From positions 24,738,001-24,802,000 of the forward strand of contig CM060733.1 of the NCBI GenBank assembly GCA_030704615.1: a stretch of DNA of 64,000 nt, written 5' to 3'. The notes beneath the pieces were generated by a model. That model ran no database searches. It worked only from the letters and a program-made list of their open reading frames with translations, and was not told the origin of the DNA. Of this stretch, positions 1 to 12,063 are shown one piece after another (within the stretch, counting starts at the first letter, position 1; the number at the start of each line of letters is the position of its first letter). The translations under genes and the position numbers were made by a program. This stretch comes from Takakia lepidozioides. Lineage: Eukaryota; Streptophyta; Takakiopsida; Takakiales; Takakiaceae.

Positions 1-2578
1 ACAAACCTACCTCATGCCTGGCTTGCTTTGTTGAACTGCAGATGACAACACTCTTTGCTTCTGCTTTGACATGCTCACCTCCTTCTGACCAGCCCCCAGC
101 TTGTTAGGTGGATAAAGATCCATTAAAAAATTTGCTGCTCATACGTACTAAGAACTGCCCTCATCGAAACATTCTCCAGGGCTACTCTTGCATATGTGCA
201 GGGTTGTGTCACAGAATATTCAGGTGGAGGATGAACCTGCACTGTCAATCAAATAGATTGGTCCACATGGAGATCCCATATGATCACCAAAAACATAAAT
301 TCAAAATGTTCCCATGCCAAGCTAAGATCTAGGCTGTTACTGTTATAAAACCAGATATGGCTGTCAGTAGTGTCCATCACCTAAGTTCTCATGTAAAACT
401 TGGATCAACACCTGTACCGACAGTTGATATGCTGCTAATTAACAACAATCACCCCAGTCTGGTTACAATCTGAAACCTGGGAAGACGTGAAAATTCATGA
501 AAATCATGGCTAAGAAGCAAAAGATTCTTCAGTTACCTCAAACAATTTCGCAATGTGGCTCCGGAGTGCCAACGCCATGTTGTGTGTTTCTGTCCCCTTC
601 TTATTGTAGACCTACGCCATAGCAGTCCACCGTCAGTCTCTGCACTGGCACCCTCATATACATAACTGAATTGAGTTAGCTTCTGATTCTGGAAAAACCA
701 TTCTGTGTTCAAACAATGTGATAGCCCTTCAAACCTTAGGTTTGGTCAGTAACAACATAGAACATGCAAACAAAACTACAACATGCACCAAACTGCCAGC
801 AGACGAGACATTGTGCAAGTGAACAACGGAGTGCAAGGGATGCACCACCCACCAAAGCATTTGTAACCATCAGTATCAAATCCCGATGCAATTCACCGAT
901 GCTGTAAGAAATCTTATTCTGCTCACCAAGTAAAGGACACAAGTAGGCCTTCAGAACAGTGCTGTAAATCAAAGGGGGATTAGACATAGATTTCTAGCAG
1001 AGTGTAAAAAGCATGGGACATTTCTTTAGTATAACTAGAGTTGCTGGACCAAACCTTGAACATCAAAGCATGGAACTTCCACAGGCAGACAAAGAGTTGT
1101 GTTTTGGCAATGACCATAATCTGAAACCTCCATTTCAAAATGATTGAACAGAAAAACAGTCTGGAAAACATTGGAATCAGCTCTGACCTCAAGATGTCGG
1201 CGAATAGTACTAAGATCCATCCGCTGATAAATGATTGAATCATAGTCTTCCTGTGAAGCTACAGGTCTTCAACATACATTGACAGTAACCCATGTCAGTT
1301 GTATTCATATATACTTTATGAGATAAGTCTTCATAAGCTCCTGTGAAACGATTAAGCATCTGGGAAAAGGAAGCAGAGGTATGGAGAGTGAAGGCTTTAG
1401 CCTCACTCCTTGAGGAAGACCTGCAGCAGTACAACAAATTGACCAAACATGTGGACACAAGTCAAAAGCTCATGTGCAACAATGCTTTAGGAAAGAAAGA
1501 GTGACTAAAGGCCATTCACTGGTTGAAGTTAGTACAATGAACACCCTTCCCAACTTACACAATGGATTGGGTTCTACCTGCGAAAGGGAGCTGCATACTT
1601 GGATGCAGAAACAACCTTCCATATATCCAACAATGGGTCTGCTTGTGCCCATCTTCTCCTTCTATCATCTGAATGTCTGGAGAAAAATAGCATTACAAAT
1701 ATAGACGATGTCAATAGATGGAGGACAAATCCAATCCACAGCCGCAGTTGCTTGTTCAGCATGCAACAATCACCCCTACTAGCAGAAGCCGCTGAGGGGA
1801 ACTACATCCTCTTGTTAGCAGAAGAACCATTGGCCTACAATCAGAGCTCATACTGTCCCCCAAGTACACCCAAAATCCCATGCCACTTTACCTCTTCTAC
1901 ACGTATCAAGAGACTGTCACTAGAAGAAAACTGATGAGGACGATCTTAGCTGACAACCCCTGGTAAGTGGATGCATCCACAAAGAATAATAAACAAGCTC
2001 CATTTCCTCTGTCTCGGTTATACAAGCAGTAGGATACCTCTGTTGAGAGTCCACAGCCATGTGTGTCACCTGTACTTGTGTGGAGTGTTGTGAAGTCTAC
2101 TCTCAATTACCAGCCTTAAAGAAATATCCAGCTGTTGGAATGCAAATATTCGTCCCCCCGAATTAGGCCTTACAGCAATTTGGACAGAGTTCATAGCCTG
2201 GTAGATGGAACCCACCCACTCCCCCTTTCAAAGTAAAGAACAACCTTAAGTTTGAAATAGTTCAACAAGTGCCTATATATTTGACTCTCTGTCAGTTGAA
2301 CCATGTCATCTCCACAGGACACAGGTCCTGTTCAAGATGAGCTTTGTGTCCATCCAAACTTAAATGCAGTTCCAATTTGTCATAGACATTCCTCTGGATT
2401 GTGAATTACTTTGTATCGAATACACCTCCATGACTGATGCTCCTCCATAGGCAGCTTGACAATTAATTGCACAATCAGTTGCAACCTTGCAGCCTTCAAA
2501 GAAAAAACCCTAAATATTTTGATTGGTTTCCAATGCTGTTCTACACATCACTAACAGATGAGCAACTACCTCACTCAT
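1..2578. other. No gene recognised
   Basis: The stretch has only short, overlapping open frames on both strands, none over about 110 codons. I saw no recognisable domain, splice-supported exon chain, tRNA or repeat in it. It is AT-rich and looks like intergenic or intronic sequence. It may include the 3' untranslated region of the weak minus-strand coding signal that begins just to its right. Confidence 0.5.
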
Positions 2579-4806
2579 TTAGTATAACCAATTACTGAAA
2601 TCTTCCTCCCGGGAGAGAGACTTCAATACAAGGGAACTCTCCTGCATGATACTTCTCTGTGGAAATACACCTATCACGAGTATCACAAGCAAAGTAATTT
2701 GTTGCTCATCTCCTCCATGTTTTGTCGTGCTAGAGTATGTGTGCATGTGTGTCGATTTCATTTATTCTACTACCTTGTTCTTAAACATTCAACACCCTAA
2801 GAAAGCCTCGGGATTGATGACTACCGTACCTTGCTTCTTTCCTCCGCAACCGCTTTTCAGCAAGTGCGCTCAACTCACATGGATTCTTCAAGACTCCAGA
2901 GGTGCTGTGCTGCATGACGGGAGACAGCTCGTCGTTGTCCATCTCAACTAGTTCTTCTAAGTCAGCTGCTTGTGCAGGGTGTTCGCAGCTTATACTGTAT
3001 TTCCGACCTTTGCATTTCTTGTCATCTGTACTGGTGCCCGCCTGTGTCTTTTCCCCACAAATAACAGGCCTACTCAGACCGGGATTTCCAACCTCGTCCA
3101 CTGCCGATACAGAAATACCGTTAGTCTTGCCAAGAACAAGCCCAAGAAAATCAATCAGAACTAGTAAGAACTTGCCGAGCAAAGAGACACTACAACAAGC
3201 AGTGATCGAAACATGACGAACACAATCTCACTTATGCTGGAATCATGACAAACTATCATGCTGTGGACTGAGACTAAGACAGGAGGGCAATGCGGAGTCC
3301 CCCCGTGTTAGATTAGCATGTACGAAGCCCATTTCTCGAAGAATTAGGTAGGGCTTCCTCCAAATCACAAGCGTAACATCTATGGGTGTCCCCACAACAC
3401 CCTTCAGACTCGGGGCCTGTACAGGGAAAGACCATTTCTCATGCTGAATTATAAACGTTCGGAAGATGACCACAAGATTCTGTTTCCATTGAGTTGACGT
3501 TCTTGCTGTAATAATCCTGAATAGTACTTGACAAAGAAATTTTCAACAAGGGCTGTCTCACAGATACAAGTCGAGGCGCTGGTATCACCGAAGGCCCCAT
3601 TCCAACATCTGTCATCGGAAACCCTCGACCATTTTTTCACGAAAGCTTGACAACAGCCATCTAACATCAGGCTGCATTCTACATTTTCAAACCCAGGGCC
3701 ACCACCGGCAGGAACTGCAGTTATTTCCGAGTCAAAAAGGTGTAAAAGCTGTATTCCATTCCTCCAATACCTCCTTATCAATCCGCTAAGAACCACATAA
3801 CAGCCCTGGATAGGAATGCAATCGAAAAGGTTTGAAGAGAGCGCTACAAATTCATCGAGGTTCACCTCTCTTGGAAACAGAATCCCAGACACAAGTTGTT
3901 GGTGCACACGATACAAGAATCATCATAAATTTACTGTCCACCTGCTGCCCCCAGCACATATTTGCCAAGCAACCAATGCCTTCTTTGCCCAAAAACCCAG
4001 CCTCTAATCCAAGCTTGTCTGGACACAGCAGCATCCATTCATACATCTATAAGTGCATGAGCAACGCGGACCCAAGAAACCCCTTTCTGCATTGAAAGCT
4101 CTTACATCTTACATCGCAAAACAACCCTACCCCCACATCGAAAAACAGTTCCAGGTGGTTATTTCACTCCGCCAGTACGTCTCTAAACTCTAAATTCCAC
4201 GAATATTGGTACTACACGCTAGTCTCTGGGTGCTAAAGAGAGTAGAAGATGTGCACAGCAAGACGGATCGGCAGCCCACCAAGGTAGATTGCATGCAAAT
4301 GCAAATGCTGGTTGGGAGGCCAAAATGCATGGCAGGATGGCAGCTATATACCCGTCATGCGTCATATCGAGTCTCGTTCCCTCTGCTCTGTTCATGCCTC
4401 CGACGGACATCCGTCTGTCCACGACGACGTCGAGCATTTCGTCTTCTGAAGAGCCTTTTTCACAAGCAAAAGGAACCAAAACACCGACGACGTCCGTCCA
4501 GTCCACACTTGGCACCGAGAAACCCCTAAACAGCTCTGCCCACTCTGCAGCTGCCTTACCAGACAATTGGGCCTGCTCAGGACGACTTGTCCGGAAGACC
4601 CACACACAACCCACAAAATTCTTCTCGAAGAGGTTTCTCCTTTCACAAGGTTTGGGTCTCAAAAGACACGATTTTCTTCTTCTCTTTCTGAACTTGTCTT
4701 TGAGAGGACCACGACGGTTCTTATTTCTTGGTGTACATTGGCAGCAACTTTTGTCTTGCACACAACCTCCTGGTTTGTGACATCGTCATATAAAGTCTGC
4801 CTTGGC
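2579..4806 (-). CDS. Possible unrecognised multi-exon gene (weak)
   Basis: Several minus-strand open stretches in this interval look more protein-like than their surroundings. One is charged and ends ...ALAEKRLRRKEAR immediately before a GTACGG donor near 2827. Another (3449-3916) contains CYVVLSGLIRRYW. A third (4219-4761) starts with a Cys/Lys/Arg-rich segment. A possible terminal exon at 2579-2641 reads ESSLVLKSLSREEDFSNWLY then stop after a good acceptor. However, its phase does not fit the donor at 2827, so the exon chain is unproven. I do not recognise the family and give no function. The interval could equally be a decayed gene. Confidence 0.22.
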
Positions 4807-4940
4807 ATGTAGTTCCTTTTCCTAGATTGCATGCAGTTGCATCGGATGATATCAGTCGCTGCCCTTTCGAGATTTACTGGGTGTTTACATAAGCGATCGG
4901 TTGAGAGAGGGAGAGAGAGAGAGGGAGGGAAGTAGCACAA

Positions 4941-6220
4941 GAGCCTGTTCAGTTTTTTGGGTCCTGAAACATATGAGAAATATTGAAATAGTTCTCAACA
5001 TTGCACTGTAGGTTCACTCGGCATTAACGGGCTTGGTGGGCATAAATCAATACTGAAACTTGATCAGGCTGAAGGCTTTGCTGGAAGCATAATGCTCCTG
5101 CCTTTCTGAGCTTTACTCTGTAGTGACGTTGAAGCTAGAAATTCTCTTCTCTGTAAATTTATTCTCTACTTGCGATTCAGTCTTTTGTTACTCCAACCTC
5201 CCTCATTACATCTTCGGTATGTCTCAGTACTTACTAGGAACTCCGGATCCGTACCAATAGGACGCTGCAATTGAAATATTGTCTGCTGAATAGTGGCTAT
5301 GGTGGCGGCTTAGGGTTGTGCACAGTTGTACTCAGAGCCTAATTGCTGAATCTGGTCAATTCCGTCGAACTTAGTTATGCTAGCTTTTAAGGTCAGGCAT
5401 GGAAGTTGCATGCTCTCAGCTGTGCACTTCTTGGACTCGCCGGAGCAGTTGATCAATTTACTTTCCCCTCCGAATCAGACTCTGATATTGTTCATGGTAG
5501 CGGGAGTCGTGAACCCTAGTTCTGATAGCTTTGGAGGTCGGCCATGGCAGCCAGTGCTCCCAGCTGTGAACCCAGGCTGTAGTATTCTGATGGGCTTTCA
5601 CCAGTGCAGTATCATGTGAGATATAGACCACTCACCATGACATGTTCACTAGAATGGCACAGGACTTCACTAGAGTACTTTGTCACCTAATGATTGGGAG
5701 CTTAGTTCCTTTCCAAACACCTCAATGTCTGAATGGCTTCTGTCTGCCAATGGTCGTTCAACTTCTCATGGGGCCGATCTCATTGTTAAGAGCACAATTG
5801 TGCACACCTTAACGTTCTGGGGTAAATTTTGAGTTGCAACTCTTTTGATATTGGTTTTCAGGGTCATAGATGGTATTATTTAAAATTAATAAAAGAAGTG
5901 ATGTGAAGACAGATAAGATGGTATGCTTACTAGATCATAGAAGAATTGATGTCAAGATACAGAAGCCCGGGTACTCAGAGATCCGCTTGCCATCCACGGA
6001 ATTTGTGAGTCTTTGTCAGCAGTTATACAACTGTGTTCATGTAGCTTTCTCTGATTTGATAATCAGGGCAAGCAGATGGTCAGGAAAGTTGCGTTTCTCC
6101 AAAGTCAAGCTATGGGTTCTCGTTTTCATTTCTCCCCTTCCTCTCATCCTCTTGATTATTCTCTGTCTTTCCTCTGAAATAGGTTGACGCATACAGAGTC
6201 GAAATACAAAGTTGGGGCTC
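4941..6220. other. Upstream region of the endosulfine gene; no firm gene
   Basis: No established gene is seen. A plus-strand frame at about 5914-6003 reads DKMVCLLDHRRIDVKIQKPG and onward to a GTGAGT donor at 6004. A possible second exon after an acceptor near 6065 reads GKQMVRKVAFLQSQAM. These could be 5' untranslated exons of the gene starting at 6221, or the tail of an unrecognised upstream gene. I could not place either in a family. Confidence 0.3.
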
Positions 6221-8997
6221 ATGGCGGAGGCTGTGGAGACTAGTGAGTGCTCCAGTCGAAAAACCAATGACACACCTGTACCCTCAATTGAAGAAGAGGT
6301 GATTGTCTATGCATTAGAGGGAGTGTTGTTTTACAAAATTTACCTGCAAAAGAGTATGTTTTGGACATCTTCAAAGGTGGAACGATGTTAGATGTGGATA
6401 GACATGCCAAATATGAATCTGCAATGGACAGATAAGATCTTTTTCCTCACTAGAAAAGGTGCCTACGCGACGAAGAGTTGCCTGTGAGGTCTGTTGTAAG
6501 CAGTTTTGGGATAGAACTCTGCACATTTAGTACAGAACAATGTGACTTAGGAGAGCTGTAATGAGACAGACCTGGCTGTGCTAAAATGTTACCCCATCTG
6601 CATTGTTGATCTTGTATGTTATGAAGTCTCTTGATCTGCTGCACATCACAATCATGAGGAGGGCTTGGGGTATAAGACTGTATATCGGAGGTTTCCATGC
6701 AGATTCTTCCCCTTATTTGTTGCTGTATGAAAGTGTCAGGGTAAGAGCATCGAGAAATGGCAGAAGATATGGGTCTGACCAGGGTGGTACAGAAGTGTGT
6801 TTTGGCCACCGAGTTGCACCCTGTCAGCCTCTACGTCATTTGAGTCTTGTTTGATGGGTGGGCGGCGAGGTGTAGGAAGCAATCTTGAAGAAGAAGTATG
6901 GGGGCCTCCTGCCCAAGAAACCCCCACTTATCTCTAAGGTCGGTATATTTCACTATAGCTCCAACTCGGCAAACATGAATATTATTGCCTAGTCGTGTCG
7001 AAACTAACAATTTCCATAACTTGTATCGAAAAGTATGGACATGGTATCAAATGGCAGTTTGCTATCTGTAGCTGTTGAATAATCGTGCTCTGATTTTGGA
7101 ATCAGACTGATTTCCCTGAAAGAAGCATTTCTTATCACGTGTCAGTTGCCTTGTAATACAGGATCATGAACGGGCTTTCTTCGATTCAGCAGACTGGGCA
7201 CTTGGGAAGGTTTGTCTTTTTTACCCTTCCTTAAATGTATATACCGTAGCCTCTTATACGGTTGGGCAGAAATTTGCCCAATAATTATTATTATTTTCTT
7301 TGAACGGTTGGGCAAATCACATTAATATATCTTATTTGGGCAATCTAGTTATGAAGTTTATAATAATTTAGACAGGTCATGAGCCAAATATGTATTAATT
7401 GGGCAAAGAGTCAGCGAGTAATGAATTATCAAACCTACCACTAGTCTTAAATAATTTATCGATTTGAAATAAATTATCCAGCTATTCTGAGGTGATAACG
7501 GGTACCGTTACATTATTTGACACAAGGCGCTACGTGGATCAAGCCGTCAATCAAGCTGACAACATTGATCCACTTGTTTGCTTGGTGAGATTGAAAGGCA
7601 AACAAGTTACTTTGAGATAGAGGAGAACTGAGTAGAGCAGCTTTAGCATTGAGAGGGCTGAGAACATTGCAAGGCTGCAAGCAGAGACCACAGTGTATAT
7701 GATACATGGAAGTTTGATCGCAAAACTAAGTGATTTTTCCACTCTAGAAAGTATTGTGATGTTGACTTTGGAAAGGCTTGCAAGGGATTTTGATACGAGG
7801 TTTGTAGAACCTTATCTAAGCATAGGAAGCACAAGAATCAAGATAATTTCAGCACAGGAATCAAGATAATTTCAAAACATATTTAATCATAATTTTCAAG
7901 ATTTGGGCATTTTTTGATGAAAATTTATAAAATTTCAGCATTTCTTTTCAATAATTTTGCATGATTGGACTATTAGGTTCTGAATTTTATGTTTTTTTGG
8001 ACAAATGCATAAAATAATTATTTTCTGCCCAACCGTATAGGAGGCTACGGTAGTCACTCCTTTGAATGATATATGAAGGTGAGCTTTTCCTTGCCATCTA
8101 TGTGACATCTGGTGCACTCAGATCTGATTATAGCTTGCTGTATTCCTATGACTGGTATCAGATTTTTTTACGGGTGGATCTTAACTCTGCACGATGGTAC
8201 CTCCGTGTTTTGAGGAAGAGGTTGAGCCGGAAGACATCAGCAAGTTCACTTCTAATGACATTGCAAATAATCATTCTTACCTTGACAAATAGTCACAGTA
8301 TTGCCTGATGCAACAATCAATTGGCGTGATTTGCTTTGAAGCAGGAGGGAGCACCTCTGGGTCACAAGCCACGAAGCTCAATTGAAGCACTCCGTCCAAA
8401 GCTTCAGGTACTCCTTATCACTTGAGCAGCAGGGCCTCTCTATCTCCCTATCTCCGTCCAGTTCACAACCCATGTCCACCCTACTTTAGGGGATCAACAG
8501 ATTTAATGTCAAACTTAGCTGGATCTGCCAAGAGTCAGTTGGGCTTTGACTGTCAGGCCTGAACCTATTTAGTAGAACCTTGTAAGCTGGGCCAGCTTCT
8601 AGACCCTGAAACCTTGAAGATGGCAGAGCCATCATGAATTGTTACGTATCTGTACTTGAACCCCTTACGCATGGTTAAATTATGGACTTGAGCTATCACT
8701 ACTTACACTATCAAGTGTTTTCCAAGGTAATGGATGGAATTTTTTTCATTTTGGACTTTGTGGTAATCTATCTCAGGGTTTGTCATGGATGTTGAGATTT
8801 TTTGAACACATCGCTCCGAGAAGCTTTCGAAGGGCATGGTTTTTAAGTAAATTTAGTTCAATGCCTTGAGTTCAATTGCTTAGTTGTCGTCCAATTTTGT
8901 GCAGCCCACTCCTCATCAACCTCTTCCCTCCAGACGCTCATCATATATACCACCAGAAGGCGAAGGTAACAAAACCAGTTCCTCTATATCTTTGTAA
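6221..8997 (+). CDS. ENSA: Alpha-endosulfine/ARPP-19 family protein (PP2A-B55 inhibitor type)
   Basis: Five exons join in phase: 6221-6298, 6876-6938, 7162-7209, 8342-8407 and 8905-8997, giving 115 residues. The start ATG opens MAEAVETSEC. Exon 2 encodes KKKYGGLLPKKPPLISK and exon 3 DHERAFFDSADWALGK, the hallmark endosulfine core. Its serine in FDSADW is the site that Greatwall-type kinases phosphorylate in this family. Exon 4 ends EALRPKLQ, and exon 5 has the basic SRRSS stretch typical of plant members. In animals and yeast the phosphoprotein inhibits PP2A-B55; in plants the role is inferred from family. Introns have GT/AG ends, although the first donor (GTGATT) is weak. The last exon could instead splice at GAAG|GTAACA, changing the final few residues. 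Intron 3 carries an inverted-repeat element. Length is normal for plant members. Confidence 0.9.
7242..8052. mobile_element. Inverted-repeat (MITE-like) element in endosulfine intron 3
   Basis: The ends are near-perfect inverted repeats of about 31 bp: CCGTAGCCTC(T/C)TATACGG and onward through GGGCAGAAA, at 7244-7272 and 8022-8050. The two copies are flanked by TA on each side, consistent with a TA target duplication of the Tc1/mariner type. The 750-bp interior is AT-rich, has scattered GGGCAAA/TTTGCCC motifs and no transposase frame, so the element is non-autonomous. It lies wholly inside an intron and leaves the coding sequence intact. Confidence 0.8.
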
Positions 8998-11900
8998 TAT
9001 ATCTTCAGTATGTTTTATTTAGGCCTTCTTGCTTGGTGTGTCTTCGGTGGTTTTATTGCTAAACTGAGGATAGCTGGGTGTGGGTCAACAAGTTTTGTCT
9101 CACTACCGACATGAGTCTAATTGGGATCTCCAGCCCTTCTGAATTTCTAGAACTTATGAGAAGTGGCTCAATGGAACTCCTGTATTAGTGATAATGTATT
9201 AATGTATTAATAATAGTGTGAATTAAACTCATATGCCTTTCACTGCGCCATTGTATAGGCCAGTCCCTGTGGTATACTGAACCCAGGACTGTCATAGAGG
9301 CTTGGTTTATGCACAACACGCCAAGCCGGTTGCAGGGAGTACAGGTGCTGGCACTGACATCACAGTAGAAAGCTTGAAGTTGATGCTGGCACTGCTGCAT
9401 ATAGATGACAAATGTGAGAGACAGAAAAACATGGTAGATGGTTGTCACTGATGTGGGTGGCTGCATGGTGAACAGGTGGAGTTGATACACAAGCTGCTAC
9501 CGAAACAGTGCCAAGCTGAAATTTTGTTTGGCTGATTTCTTTTTGGCCAAAGAGTCTTTATTAGCCTAGGGAAGTTGCCTATCTCTCGATTTCCCCTGGT
9601 ATAGGAAAGAGAAGGTAGATCACCAGGGAATAGGGTCATAAATGTCAATGGAGATCTATTCAATTCTGAAGTGGGATGTGTTTGTGGTTTTGTTAGTTTG
9701 CTAGGCTGCAGGTGACAACCATGGGTTGGTTGACACCTCTTAGACTCCTGCAGAGCTTTTCTTTGAGTCCGAGAATAAGTCATTAATATTTAACATTGGA
9801 TTGTAACCAATGCTTGCAACATGGGTTAATGGCCATGAAGGTTTAGTTTAAATGGTGATTCTGACTATCATCGACAGTATTTTGATCCGCATTCCCTCCT
9901 AACATTGCATGCTTGCATACAGAAACAGAAGTAAAGAATCAGATAATCAATCATGAAATTGCTAGCTTGCAAAGCTTTGAGGTTAGATTCATGTAAGCAA
10001 AAGTTTGTTGAAAACTGTGGCAATCTTTGAAGAACTAGAGAGGTCCCTGGAACTAAATGTGCTAACTACAACCAGTGAAAAAGTCTGGGACTCTGAGCCT
10101 ATAAGGGTCCTGTCTGATCTTTGCAACATGGAATTCCATTGTTTATGTTTCATATTACATATGACAGGTTCTGTAGGAAGACAGCCTGTATGATATTGCG
10201 ATCTCACATCCATATCCAATATGGCGTTTCCACCATGATATGAGTGAGGATTAGGCCTTTTTTCCTTGATTCTCCTCTGAAATATGACGATGTTTCTTGA
10301 TGTAGTACTTTCTTGGGTGACAATGTGTGAGAGAAATGTTGTAGGATCTTCAGATGTTTGATTGCAAGTTGGTCTGCATTTTGAGGTGGGCTCTTCAGGG
10401 AAGAATCTATCCCAAAAATAAGATCGGACAGTCTTTTTGGTTGCAGTCGCAATTCTTCGACGAGCAATTCTTTCTGAGCGCAGGAGGGGATGGGGATGCT
10501 CGTCTTTAACATGTTCCATAGTCAGCTGTGAAGTGAGTGACTATATAGCCGAATGGTCCAATAGCATGTAACTTAGATGCCAACCATTGTTTCTGCCGTG
10601 TACTCATCAAAACATGACATTGTATATTTTTATGAATGTTTCATGTTTTTTGTTCAGGGAGTGCACATCATCTGGTGGTTGCAATTCGTTACATGGACAT
10701 TGCATGAGCATACGGGGGTGACACCAATTAGTTGCAAGAGGCTTGAACAATCAGCTGTTTAATCTGTTTTCTGTTGTATGATATAATGTATTTGTGTTTT
10801 CTGGTGTGGGCCAATTGGTTTGAGTGATAGTAAGTGCTGATTGTTAGTCATTGTTCTATCGTTGATTGCATAACCAATGGCCAGTGGATGTCTTTACCAA
10901 TCAATCTCATAGAAATCCTATTGATAAGGCAAACTATACTCTTCTCTACTAACTCTGCTTCTCTGCTTCTCTACTTCTCTCATACTCTAGCCACTACCCA
11001 CCATTTCACCTACAAACTTGCACATGGTAGACACCATGTGTGTCATTCTCAATACTGTCTGTTTCTCTGATGTGTGTGCATGTCCTACAGTGCACCTCTG
11101 GAGGAATTTTGAGTTATCAAGCCTGTTGCTACGCTTGAGAGGAATTGGGGTAGAGGTTGTGTAGCATTCAGTTGTTAATTGATAACCAAATAAGCTCCAA
11201 GGATCCTCATGTTGACTGACTGAGTGGAACACTTCTGGTTTTGGTTCATATGCTCATTTGAATAGTAGAAGAGATCCCTCAGAGCGTCCGGGTTTCAAGG
11301 GATCTTGCTATGAGGTCATGCAGCAATGGAATCACATTCCAGTCTTGTTGAGAGTCCCTGATGCGAAGGAGATGAGAAAGGAACCCTTCACAAGGCTTGG
11401 AATGCAAACCGAAAACTTCTTGAAAATAAACGTGTCATCAGTACTGGTTGGGCGACAAGTTAATTCAACTCAATACAACATATTGCACTCTGGGGCTCCT
11501 CCAGATCCAACTTTGCACGACCTATAGGCAATTCTTGCACTTTCATTAGAAAGCACCTTGTCCTGTACAAGGAGGGACAAAATGAAGCCGCCCTTGCAGA
11601 GACCTGACCTTCAGGTCTGAGCTCAAAAGCCCTGAAAGTAGTTTCCTATGTGGAAGCGGACCCAGATATGTACAACAACATAACTTAGTTTTTACCATAT
11701 TCGCATCTTTCTGAAGATATGAATCTTGATAAAAATATATGAATTGCTGGAAACTAAGCCATCATGAACCTAAAATCGGAAGCAAACAGTGTCACTCTCA
11801 CAGCATGAGGTTACCAACCTAGTTGATGTAGGGTGGAGGTGGATTATTGATTCTATCTCACAATCAACTGTACAGGCTAGCTGTTGCAATTTTCAAGCTA

Positions 11901-12063
11901 TAGCTTCCTGTCCAATGATAGATGTGGCAGAATGCCAAACTAAACATTCACTTGCACAAAGAAAATACAGGGGAGCTGAACTCAAAATTCCGCAATTTAA
12001 TATAGACAAATGAAAAATCAACCATAGATTCAATATAATGTCTCATATTTCAAAATCGTTACA
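8998..12063. other. Intergenic region, no gene recognised
   Basis: Between the convergent ends of the endosulfine gene (+) and the transporter gene (-) there are only short unsupported frames, the longest 176 codons on the minus strand at 9989-10519. That frame has no recognisable domain and no splice-supported neighbours. A CT-rich stretch lies near 10940-10990. Nothing else was identified. Confidence 0.5.

Noticed and set aside
4219-4761. Cys/Lys/Arg-rich frame resembling a CXXC-type zinc finger
   Set aside because: The cysteine spacing does not fit a family I know, and the frame overlaps equally plausible frames on both strands.
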